Source of the DNA: an uncultured Oscillospiraceae bacterium
Lineage (GTDB): Bacteria > Bacillota > Clostridia > Oscillospirales > Acutalibacteraceae
Direction: 5' to 3'
DNA length: 6,323 nucleotides
Assembly: GCA_900543525.1 (NCBI GenBank)
Contig: UQRS01000096.1
Coordinates: forward strand, 1 to 6,323
Part shown: one piece after another, positions 1 through 5,523 of the stretch
Layout: each line of letters opens with the position of its first letter
Numbering within the stretch: the first letter of the stretch is position 1
Made by a program: the position numbers and the translations under genes
Notes under the pieces: model-generated
Database searches by the model: none
Told to the model about the DNA's origin: nothing
What the model saw: the letters and a program-made list of their open reading frames with translations, nothing else

Positions 1-85
1 AGACAAAGGAAAAAATAAGCGATACCATGATGAGAAGCTTCATCAGCATCATGACCGTTTTCCGGAATTTTACCAGTATATTCAT
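1..85 (-). CDS. N-terminus of a membrane or exported protein, cut by the window edge
   Basis: From the ATG at 85-83 the minus strand stays open for 28 codons to the window edge. The peptide starts with a basic head (MNILVKFRK) followed by a long hydrophobic stretch (MMLMKLLIMVSLIFSFV), which is the pattern of a signal anchor, signal peptide or first membrane helix. An in-frame TGA lies two codons upstream of this ATG, so the frame cannot start earlier. A strong promoter reading towards it sits at 141-169. The Shine-Dalgarno is weak at this ATG (only GTGAA-like purines); a later ATG (codon 12 or 13), preceded by GGAAAA, is possible. The function cannot be told from 28 residues: sensor kinases, receptors and transporters all start like this. 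What is seen is the open frame, promoter and hydrophobicity; that it is a gene is inference. Confidence 0.5.
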   Translation of the reverse strand, partial: MNILVKFRKTVMMLMKLLIMVSLIFSFV

Positions 86-137
86 AATTCACTTACTTCA
101 CTTTTTTATTTTGTTGCCGGGGGCAGGAAATGCTCAC

Positions 138-158
138 CATATTGTATCATTCAATATG
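138..158. promoter_or_regulatory. Inverted repeat over the -10 box, candidate operator
   Basis: CATATTG (138-144) and CAATATG (152-158) are perfect 7-bp inverted arms around a 7-base centre. The repeat covers the -10 hexamer and the adjoining half of the spacer of the left-edge promoter, a place where a dimeric repressor would block RNA polymerase. The regulator is unknown. A transcript hairpin is unlikely to matter because the repeat lies upstream of the predicted start site. Confidence 0.4.
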
Positions 159-169
159 AGAATTTTCAA
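141..169 (-). promoter_or_regulatory. Sigma-A-type promoter for the left-edge gene
   Basis: On the minus strand TTGAAA (169-164) is followed by a 17-bp spacer and TACAAT (146-141). A TG lies one base before the -10 (TGATACAAT), giving an extended -10. Predicted transcription start is near 134, about 50 bases before the ATG at 85. Only one base differs from consensus in the -10. Confidence 0.7.
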
Positions 170-384
170 GTTACAGCTTTTTAATATTTTACAATCAGTT
201 TATTTAAATTTTAAGATTATAAACAATCCGTATATATTGGCAGATAGAGAGGGGGGAGACCTGCATGTCTTCGCCGATTTTTGTCATCGACCGGGCGTTT
301 TGTCGGCGTGGTCATAGACCTATGCGGCTGTACGGACGCACCGGTTACCCCGTGATTTCCTGCAGGAGAGAAGAACCGCGCCGC
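170..384. other. Non-coding stretch downstream of kdgK
   Basis: The stretch 86-384 carries no gene that I can support. Its left part (to about 250) is clearly AT-rich and holds the promoter described separately; from about 260 it becomes GC-rich like the kdgK coding region. Downstream of the kdgK stop there is no hairpin followed by a T-run on the minus strand; only short imperfect repeats are seen (for example GGTC-ATA-GACC near 310-320). How kdgK transcription ends is therefore not visible. Short open frames here (such as 27-317 plus and 287-207 minus) have no convincing coding character. Confidence 0.5.
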
Positions 385-1392
385 CTATCGCACCAGGCGG
401 CTGCCCCCGCCGCGGGCGAGGCTTCGGACCTCCTCCGCTGTGGAGAGGTTATAGTCCCCCTCGATCGTCAGCTTGAGGCAGGCGGCCGCCGTCGCAAACT
501 CGATCGCGGCCTGCCGGCTTTCCTTTTGCAAAAGGGCGTGAATCAGCCCGGCGGCAAAGCTGTCGCCGCCGCCCACCCGGTCGGTAATCCGGGCGGCGTA
601 GCTGCGCGCGGAAAAGACCTCTCCTTTTTCATACAGCAGGGCAGTCCACAGATTTTCATCCGAAGAAAGGGTGGTGCGCAGGGTCATGGCGACCTGCGGA
701 ATCGAAAAGCGCGCCGAAAGCTCGGCCGCCATTTCACCCGACCGGGCGGGGCGATCGGCCTCCTCTGCCGCGGGGGTGAGGCCGAACAGCTCGGCCGCCT
801 GCCCGTCGTTGGTGATCAGCAGGTCGACGTATTCAAGCAGCGGCGCGATGTTTTCTCCGGCCGTTTTGGCGTCCCAGAGCAGCTTGCGGTGGTTCGGATC
901 GAAGGAGATTCTGCAGCCCGCCCGCTTTGCCGCGGCGCAGGCCGCGAGGCAGATGGCAGGCAATTCTCCCCCCAGGGCGGGGGTGATGCCGGTCAGATGG
1001 AACCAGTCGGCATCGGCGAAAATCTCCTCCCAGTCGAAGGCGTCGCGCGAAATCAGGGAGAAGGAGGAGCCGGCGCGGTCGTAGGTAACGGCCGACGGGC
1101 GGTAGGACGCCCCCTGCTCAAGATAGTACAGTCCCATCCGCGGCCCCTGCCGCAGCACCCGGGTGGTGTCGACGCCGTATTTTTTAAGCGAGGCGAGCGC
1201 CGCATCTCCCACCGGATTGCTTGGCAGAGCCGAGACAAAGGCGGCCTCCTCTCCGAAAATCGAGAGGGAGACGGCCACGTTGGCTTCCGCCCCGCCGTAG
1301 CAGACGCTGAAGCGCTCGGCCTGCACAAGGCGGAGCCGCCGCTCGGGCGAAAGGCGCAGCAAAAGCTCGCCGAAGGTGATGATTTTGGACAT
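385..1392 (-). CDS. kdgK: 2-keto-3-deoxygluconate kinase (PfkB family sugar kinase)
   Basis: Predicted to phosphorylate 2-keto-3-deoxygluconate with ATP to KDPG, the step before the aldolase encoded just upstream; cytoplasmic. The 335-residue product has the PfkB/ribokinase layout: N-terminal strand KIITFGELLLRLSP (3-15), the GGAEANVA sugar-binding segment (33-40), the lid region GLYYLEQGASYRPS (87-100) followed by YDRAGSS (104-110), which is typical of KDG kinases, DPNHR (165-169), and the second PfkB signature with the anion hole and catalytic base, DRVGGGDSFAAG (271-282, Asp277). Length is close to the usual 310-340. The start is fixed by the conserved N-terminus, but the only good Shine-Dalgarno (AAAGGA) lies 34 bases upstream behind a GC-rich hairpin. 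It follows the aldolase gene by 123 bp with no promoter visible, so is probably last in the operon. A kinase for another sugar acid is possible, but the neighbours argue for KDG. Confidence 0.9.
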   Translation of the reverse strand: MSKIITFGELLLRLSPERRLRLVQAERFSVCYGGAEANVAVSLSIFGEEAAFVSALPSNPVGDAALASLKKYGVDTTRVLRQGPRMGLYYLEQGASYRPSAVTYDRAGSSFSLISRDAFDWEEIFADADWFHLTGITPALGGELPAICLAACAAAKRAGCRISFDPNHRKLLWDAKTAGENIAPLLEYVDLLITNDGQAAELFGLTPAAEEADRPARSGEMAAELSARFSIPQVAMTLRTTLSSDENLWTALLYEKGEVFSARSYAARITDRVGGGDSFAAGLIHALLQKESRQAAIEFATAAACLKLTIEGDYNLSTAEEVRSLARGGGSRLVR

Positions 1393-1406
1393 AGCGGTAT
1401 TCCGAA

Positions 1407-1438
1407 CCCCGCGCAGCGCGGGGCGATCCTTTCTTTTC
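1407..1438 (-). promoter_or_regulatory. kdgK leader: Shine-Dalgarno separated from the start by a hairpin
   Basis: On the minus strand a purine-rich GAAAAGAAAGGA (1438-1427) would be an excellent ribosome binding site, but it ends 34 bases before the ATG at 1392. Between them is a perfect 7-bp stem, CCCCGCG-CTG-CGCGGGG (1423-1407), and then a 3-bp stem CGG-AATA-CCG (1404-1395). Next to the ATG only a weak GGAA (8-9 bases away) is seen. The hairpin may fold to bring the distant site closer, or may control kdgK translation or mRNA stability. No T-run follows, so it is not an intrinsic terminator. Confidence 0.45.
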
Positions 1439-1515
1439 GTTGTTGGAGAAATAAATCCGGGTCAGCCGGGCGGCGCGGGCGGGAAGGCAGGCGTCCCCTT
1501 TGCCGCGCGGCGCGG

Positions 1516-2478
1516 TTATTTCAGCACGAGATGTACAGCAAAGCCGCTGATCTCCTCCGCGAAATAGATGAAGCGGGGCGTGCCGTCGGAATAGCTTTTC
1601 ACACTGTCGTAGTCAAAGGCATAGCCTTGCGATTCGAAGAAACGGACGGCGCGCTCGACGCTGGTTACGCTGAAGGCGATGTGTCCGTTCTTTCCCCGGT
1701 CGGCGGCTTTCATGACCTCCACCGACGGGTCCGCAAAGAAGGAGACCGGAATTTCGGTTATCGGGTTGCCGGTGATGCCCGCAAAAGCTTCTGTCGTACG
1801 GCGGGCGTCGCCGCTGTCCCGGTGGTTGATGCCGATGTGGTCGAGACGGACGTCCAGCATACGGAAAACCGCCGTTCTGGCCAGAGCGGTGATCTCCTCA
1901 AACCGGCCGTCGGCCAGAGGCTTTCCGGGCACCATCCAGCTTCCGCCGCAGGCGATGACCCGCGGAAAGGCGAGGTAATCGCGCAAATTCTCCGGCCCGA
2001 TGCCGCCGGTCGGCATAAAGCGCATGTTTGGGAACGGTCCGGCCAGCGCGCGGAGCATTTTGACGCCTCCGGCTGCCTCCGCCGGGAAGAATTTGACCGC
2101 CTCCAGCCCCATGCGGGCCGCCATCGAGACATCTCCCGGGCTGGCGCAGCCCGGAATGATCAGAATATCCCGCTCGACGCAGTAAGCGACAATCTCCGGA
2201 TCGAAGCCGGGGCTGATGATATATTTCGCCCCGGCAGAAACCGCCCGGTCAACCTGCTCGGTGGAGGTTACGGTACCCGCCCCCAGCAGAATGTCGGGGC
2301 AGCTTTCGGCTACGGCGGCGATGGCGCGGTCGGCGCCCGGCGCACGGAAGGTAATCTCCGCCACCGGAATGCCGCCTTTGGCCAGCGCCCTGGCCAGAGG
2401 AACGGCCTTTTCCGGCTCCTCCAGCTTGATGACGGGTACCAGACCGACTTGCTTAATCTGTTCCAGTAAGCTATGCAT
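1516..2478 (-). CDS. eda: KDPG/KHG aldolase fused to a C-terminal VOC (glyoxalase-fold) domain
   Basis: The N-terminal ~205 residues are a class I 2-keto-3-deoxy-6-phosphogluconate aldolase, cleaving KDPG to pyruvate and glyceraldehyde-3-phosphate. Visible family residues are Glu41 and Arg45 in VAEITFR, the GAGTVTS turn (66-72), the Schiff-base Lys129 in AVKFFPAE, PTGGI (156-160) and GGSW (178-181). E. coli Eda is 213 residues, whereas this protein has 320. The extra ~110 residues (about 209-320) look like one VOC module: LDHIGIN (212-218), VEVMK (253-257), GHIAFSV (265-271), a helix with FFESQGY (280-286) and a final strand FAVHLVLK (313-320). Candidate metal ligands are His214, Glu254, His266 and His316. 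No linker or frameshift is seen. It starts at the ATG with AGAGGA about 10 bases upstream, 21 bp after the lipoprotein gene, and precedes kdgK. The aldolase call is firm; the VOC call is by pattern and its substrate is unknown. Confidence 0.88.
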   Translation of the reverse strand: MHSLLEQIKQVGLVPVIKLEEPEKAVPLARALAKGGIPVAEITFRAPGADRAIAAVAESCPDILLGAGTVTSTEQVDRAVSAGAKYIISPGFDPEIVAYCVERDILIIPGCASPGDVSMAARMGLEAVKFFPAEAAGGVKMLRALAGPFPNMRFMPTGGIGPENLRDYLAFPRVIACGGSWMVPGKPLADGRFEEITALARTAVFRMLDVRLDHIGINHRDSGDARRTTEAFAGITGNPITEIPVSFFADPSVEVMKAADRGKNGHIAFSVTSVERAVRFFESQGYAFDYDSVKSYSDGTPRFIYFAEEISGFAVHLVLK

Positions 2479-2499
2479 AATGGCAGTATCCTCTTTTCA

Positions 2500-3699
2500 T
2501 TACTTCAGACCCCAGCTGAGGTCAACGGTGTAATAGGCGGTGAAGTCGCCCGATTTATCCATATTGTACAGCATGCATTGGAGAAGGAGCTTTCCGTCCC
2601 GCATATCCAGAAGATGAAAATCCAGGAATTCGTTTCTGAAATCACCGGGAAGCAAGAAAACGGTCGGCTGGTTGGTTTCTACCTCAACCAGCTTGACATA
2701 GAGGTTTTCCTCGTCGCCGTACAGGGTGGCGGTGTATTTGGCGTCGGCCGACAAAATGCCCTGCCGGGCGCTTCCGTTTACCGTGCTGTCCACGGTGTAG
2801 CTCTTTTTCTCTGCGATATTATAGAGCTTGTTCTGCCCGGCGATCCAGCCGTTGCCCACCGTCGTGTGGCTGTTATCCCATTCGATCGAGATCTGGCTGC
2901 CGTCGGTCACGTTTAAGCCGACGTAGGCATAGCTGCTCGCTCCCTCGGCCTCGCCGATCGTGCAGTAGAAAAGCTGCTTCCCGTCGAAATCCAGGCCGGA
3001 GAAAACCGACACGTTCTGAGCCAGCATCTTTTCCTCCCCGCTTTGAAGGTCGCAGAGCCAGAGGTCGGTCTGCGGTGTTTTTTGCTCAGCGGTGCGGCGG
3101 TTGCTGGTATAGGCGGCGTAGCGGCCGTCCCCCGACAGGGCGAAATCAATGATCCAGCCGTTGGCCGCGTCGGTGTAGGAGGTCGCGCCGTAGCTGTCGC
3201 TGCCGACCGCCGTCAGCGTATCCTTCGCCGCGTCATAACGCAGCAGGCGGCCGTCGCTTCCCTCCAGCAGCATGGTTTTTCCGTCGTCCGAGGCGGAATA
3301 GTTATCGTCGGTGGTCAGGCCGTCGACCGAGTAGTAGTATTTTCCGTCCAGCTCGCAGAGGGCGAACTGCTCGGGATAAATTTTCTGTCCGCCGTCCTCT
3401 TTTGAAAGGCGGTAGGCGGCCGTCTGATTTTCTTTGGAGAAGGTGTACTCCTCCGCCACGGTGCGGGTGTAGCTGCCGTCGGTCGCTTTTTCAAAAGTGA
3501 TCCACTGCGGCTCGAGCGCCTTGTCGCTCAGAATCAGCTCGGGCACGGCGGCGCCGCCGTACTTATACAACATCGTATCGGAGGCGAGGACGGTGTAATA
3601 CCCGTCGGCTTCATATGTGGAAAGATCGTGCTGCTTTCCCTGCGAGGCGCAGGAGCAAAGCAGGCAGAGTATCAGCAGGAGGGGCAGTAGCTTTTTCAT
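2500..3699 (-). CDS. Putative lipoprotein with a beta-propeller-like (TolB/PD40-type) fold
   Basis: A 399-residue protein with a lipoprotein signal peptide: MKK, a hydrophobic core, then the lipobox LCSC with Cys17 as the likely lipidated residue (Ser at -1, an unusual Cys at -2). It is therefore expected on the outer face of the cytoplasmic membrane. The rest is rich in short beta strands and turns that repeat like propeller blades: LLRYDAAKDTLTAVG (152-166), FALSGDGRYAAYTSN (186-200) followed by DLWLCDLQSGEEKML (212-226), GLDFDGKQLFYCT (235-247), LYNIAEKKSYTV (292-303) and ILSADAKYTATLYG (315-328). No enzymatic motif is recognised. A good Shine-Dalgarno (AGAAAGGA, 10 bases from the ATG) fixes the start. 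It is the first gene after the divergent promoter and lies 21 bp before the aldolase gene, so it is probably co-transcribed with KDG catabolism. A role in sensing or binding a sugar acid or polymer is only a guess. Confidence 0.75.
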   Translation of the reverse strand: MKKLLPLLLILCLLCSCASQGKQHDLSTYEADGYYTVLASDTMLYKYGGAAVPELILSDKALEPQWITFEKATDGSYTRTVAEEYTFSKENQTAAYRLSKEDGGQKIYPEQFALCELDGKYYYSVDGLTTDDNYSASDDGKTMLLEGSDGRLLRYDAAKDTLTAVGSDSYGATSYTDAANGWIIDFALSGDGRYAAYTSNRRTAEQKTPQTDLWLCDLQSGEEKMLAQNVSVFSGLDFDGKQLFYCTIGEAEGASSYAYVGLNVTDGSQISIEWDNSHTTVGNGWIAGQNKLYNIAEKKSYTVDSTVNGSARQGILSADAKYTATLYGDEENLYVKLVEVETNQPTVFLLPGDFRNEFLDFHLLDMRDGKLLLQCMLYNMDKSGDFTAYYTVDLSWGLK

Positions 3700-3739
3700 A
3701 AAAAACAGTTCCTTTCTGCAAAAACAGGCTTCTTGGATG

Positions 3740-3786
3740 AAAGCGGCAGCCTCCTCCGGCTTTTAAGGGGAGAGTCTGGCCGCTTT
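3740..3786 (-). promoter_or_regulatory. Imperfect hairpin in the lipoprotein-operon leader
   Basis: The outer arms AAAGCGGC (3740-3747) and GCCGCTTT (3779-3786) pair over 8 bp, and the interior can extend the stem with bulges (CTC/GAG-rich segments near 3751-3757 and 3767-3774). It lies between the predicted transcription start (near 3801) and the ribosome binding site (3717-3710) of the lipoprotein gene. On the minus strand the second arm is followed by only TTTC, so it is not a clear terminator. It may stabilise the message or be regulatory. Confidence 0.35.
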
Positions 3787-3807
3787 TTCGGGTTTTCATA
3801 CTTAGTA

Positions 3808-3836
3808 ACTATAGCATTTCGGCCAGAGTTTTTCAA
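3808..3836 (-). promoter_or_regulatory. Promoter of the lipoprotein-eda-kdgK operon
   Basis: On the minus strand TTGAAA (3836-3831), a 17-bp spacer and TATAGT (3813-3808), with TG one base before the -10 (TGCTATAGT, extended -10). The predicted start is near 3801, giving a leader of about 100 bases. The short palindrome TAGT-A-ACTA (3804-3812 on plus) overlaps the -10 and could be an operator half or core, though it is too short to be sure. Confidence 0.7.
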
Positions 3837-3843
3837 TAACCAC

Positions 3844-3872
3844 TTGTGCTTTTTTTACCCGTTTTGTATAAT
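3844..3872 (+). promoter_or_regulatory. Promoter of uxaC
   Basis: A perfect -10 TATAAT (3867-3872) with TTGTGC (3844-3849) as a weak -35 at 17-bp spacing. The predicted start is near 3879, giving a leader of about 60 bases. Its -35 is only 7 bp from the -35 of the divergent operon promoter, so the two RNA polymerases would be close neighbours or competitors. The weak -35 suggests dependence on an activator or a naturally low basal level (inference). Confidence 0.7.
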
Positions 3873-3891
3873 ATGGGGCGGAGCGCATACC

Positions 3892-3914
3892 GCCCGGCGG
3901 AGAAGACGCCGGGC
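3892..3914 (+). promoter_or_regulatory. GC-rich hairpin in the uxaC leader next to the ribosome binding site
   Basis: GCCCGGCG (3892-3899) and CGCCGGGC (3907-3914) form a perfect 8-bp stem with a 7-base loop GAGAAGA. The stem ends 7 bases before the Shine-Dalgarno AGAAAGG (3922-3928). No T-run follows, so it is not a terminator. The loop itself is purine-rich and Shine-Dalgarno-like. It could protect the 5' end of the mRNA or affect translation. Confidence 0.45.
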
Positions 3915-3940
3915 GATATACAGAAAGGATGATTGCACGG

Positions 3941-5347
3941 ATGAAGCCCTTTATGGATGAGGATTTTCTGCTGCACAGCGGCACGGCACGGTTGCTGTAC
4001 CACGATTTTGCAAAGAAGATGCCGATTATCGACTATCACTGCCACATCAGCCCGAAGGAGATTTGGGAGGATCGCCGTTTCTCCACGATTACCGAGGCTT
4101 GGCTGGAGGCGGATCATTACAAATGGCGGCTGCTGCGGGGCGGCGGCTATCCGGAGGCGCTGGTCAGCGGGGACGGCGACGACCGGGAGAAATTCCGCGC
4201 CTTTGCCGATGTGCTGCAAAGTGCGGTCGGCAACCCGATCTATCACTGGGCGCATCTGGAACTGAAGCGGTATTTTGATTTTGACGGGGTGCTGACGCCG
4301 GAAAATGCGGGTGAGGTGTACGACCTCTGCAATGCGGCGCTGGCAGGGGAGGATATGTCGGTGCGCGGCCTGATTCGGCGGTCGGAGGTCAAGCTGATCT
4401 GCACGACCGACGACCCGGCCGACAGCCTGGAATATCACCGGCTGCTGGCGGAGGATGAAAACTTTTCCACCGTGGTGCTGCCTGCCTGGCGGCCGGAGAA
4501 GGCGATGAGCCCGCACCTTCCCGGATATGCCGGATATATCGGCAGGCTGGGCGCGGCCGCCGGGGTGGAGATCCGCTCGCTTGCCGGCCTTCGCTCGGCG
4601 CTGCTTGCCCGCCTCGATTTTTTTGAGGAGATGGGCTGCGTGGCCTCCGACCACTCGCTGGACGGCAGCTTCTACTGCCCGGCCGAAACCGCCGAGGCGG
4701 AGGCGGTGTTTGAAAAGGGGATGCGGGGCGAGCCGGTCTCACCGAAAGAGCGGATGACCTTCCAGAGCTATCTGATGCTCTTTCTGGGACGGGAGTACGC
4801 CCGCCGCGGCTGGGTGATGCAGCTGCATATGGGGCCGCTGCGCAACACCAATCCCCGGCTGTATAAGGCGGTCGGGCCGGACGCCGGCGGCGACTGCATC
4901 GGCCGGCCGGTCGATCCGGAGGGGCTGGCGGCCTTCCTCGGCGCTTTGGAGGCGGACGATCTCCTCCCCAAGACGGTGTTGTACTCGATGCACCCGGGGG
5001 ACAACGCCATGCTGCAAAGCCTGATGGGCTGCTTCCAGGGGGAGGTCCCGGGGAAAATGCAGCACGGCTCGGCCTGGTGGTTCAACGACACCAAACGGGG
5101 CATGGAGCAGCAGCTCGAAAGCCTTGCCGCCGGCGGCCTGCTCGGAAAATTTATCGGTATGCTGACCGATTCCCGCAGCTTTTTGTCCTACACCCGGCAT
5201 GAGTATTTCCGCCGCATCCTCTGCAACTACCTCGGCGGGCTGGTCGAACGGGGAGAGTATCCGGAGGAGCGGCTCGACGCGCTCGGCCGGACGGTGGAGG
5301 ATATCTGCTACGGCAACACGCTGCGCTATTTTGGCTTTAAGCTGTAA
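3941..5347 (+). CDS. uxaC: Uronate isomerase (glucuronate/galacturonate isomerase)
   Basis: Converts D-glucuronate to D-fructuronate and D-galacturonate to D-tagaturonate, the entry step of hexuronate catabolism in the cytoplasm. The 468-residue product is close to E. coli UxaC (470). It belongs to the amidohydrolase superfamily: the metal-site HxH is His33/His35 in DYHCHISP. Other conserved family segments are DHYKWRLLR (58-66), NPIYHWAHLELKR (98-110), CTTDDP (154-159), MQLHMGPLRNTN (293-304), SMHPGDN (349-355), WWFNDTKRGM (379-388) and LTDSRSFLSYTRHEYFRRILC (408-428, key Asp410). I chose the ATG at 3941 because the N-terminus MKPFMDEDFLL matches the family start. An in-frame ATG at 3929 abuts the Shine-Dalgarno AGAAAGG (3922-3928) and cannot use it; the 12-base spacing to 3941 is somewhat long. 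It is divergent from the lipoprotein-eda-kdgK operon. No uxuA or uxuB lies in the window. Confidence 0.95.
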   Translation: MKPFMDEDFLLHSGTARLLYHDFAKKMPIIDYHCHISPKEIWEDRRFSTITEAWLEADHYKWRLLRGGGYPEALVSGDGDDREKFRAFADVLQSAVGNPIYHWAHLELKRYFDFDGVLTPENAGEVYDLCNAALAGEDMSVRGLIRRSEVKLICTTDDPADSLEYHRLLAEDENFSTVVLPAWRPEKAMSPHLPGYAGYIGRLGAAAGVEIRSLAGLRSALLARLDFFEEMGCVASDHSLDGSFYCPAETAEAEAVFEKGMRGEPVSPKERMTFQSYLMLFLGREYARRGWVMQLHMGPLRNTNPRLYKAVGPDAGGDCIGRPVDPEGLAAFLGALEADDLLPKTVLYSMHPGDNAMLQSLMGCFQGEVPGKMQHGSAWWFNDTKRGMEQQLESLAAGGLLGKFIGMLTDSRSFLSYTRHEYFRRILCNYLGGLVERGEYPEERLDALGRTVEDICYGNTLRYFGFKL

Positions 5348-5365
5348 GCCTCCACGGCTTTTTTT
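5346..5365 (+). terminator. Short intrinsic terminator overlapping the uxaC stop
   Basis: AAGCC (5346-5350), loop TCCAC, GGCTT (5356-5360) and a run of T to 5365. The 5-bp stem starts within the TAA stop codon. It is short and probably only partly efficient, and is backed up by the larger hairpin downstream. Confidence 0.6.
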
Positions 5366-5423
5366 GAAAGCGGGGAAGTCCTTCTGCCTTTTGGCTTTTT
5401 GGTGGTACCCGGAAAATGATAGA

Positions 5424-5473
5424 AAAAAGCACCTCCTGCCACGGGATGAAAACCATGGCGGGAGGTGCTTTTT
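5424..5473. terminator. Strong bidirectional intrinsic terminator
   Basis: The arms at 5424-5441 and 5456-5473 pair over 18 bp with a single G-T wobble: AAAAAGCACCTCC on the left and GGAGGTGCTTTTT on the right, extended inwards by GCCA/TGGC. The loop is about 14 bases. T-runs follow the stem on both strands, so it can stop uxaC transcription (plus) and read-through from the deaminase gene (minus). Confidence 0.85.
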
Positions 5474-5488
5474 GGGGTTTTAAACAGG

Positions 5489-5512
5489 AAAAAAGGCGGA
5501 AGCCGCCTTTTC
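5489..5512 (-). terminator. Intrinsic terminator of the deaminase gene
   Basis: GGCGG (5495-5499) and CCGCC (5503-5507) with a 3-base loop, flanked by A and T runs that lengthen the stem to about 9 bp. On the minus strand it ends in TTTTTT and lies about 12 bases after the deaminase stop codon. It can also act in the plus direction (TTTT after the stem). Confidence 0.8.
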
Positions 5513-5523
5513 GGCGATCGGAA

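Noticed and set aside
207..287. A 26-27 codon minus-strand frame between kdgK and the left-edge promoter.
   Set aside because: No clear ribosome site and no recognisable sequence; it is within chance for this length.
27..317. A 96-codon plus-strand frame in the AT-rich left end.
   Set aside because: It runs across the better-supported minus-strand promoter and partial gene, and the composition changes halfway from AT-rich to GC-rich without any domain signal.
265..2469. A 734-codon open frame on the plus strand, opposite kdgK and eda, with a GGGGGGAG before its ATG.
   Set aside because: Its codons lie exactly opposite those of both minus-strand genes. Stops in this register need TTA, CTA or TCA codons in the genes, which are rare in such GC-rich DNA, so a long shadow is expected. 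The product is Arg/Gly/Ala-rich without any recognisable domain, while the opposite strand encodes two clear enzymes.
3876..3895. An alternative hairpin GGGCGG/CCGCCC in the uxaC leader, mutually exclusive with the 3892-3914 stem, suggesting a switch.
   Set aside because: The predicted transcription start (near 3879) falls inside the first arm, so most of it would not be in the RNA.
3833..4654. A 273-codon open frame on the minus strand inside uxaC.
   Set aside because: It is antisense to a clear, full-length uronate isomerase and has no recognisable domain; a GC-rich shadow.
5401..5473. GGTGGTACCCGG followed by a terminator, resembling the T-box core (GGUGGNACCGCGG) and its terminator.
   Set aside because: The usual A/GCG positions do not match, no complementary antiterminator arm is seen, the stem I region would have to lie inside uxaC, and no plus-strand gene follows. 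Most likely a chance likeness.
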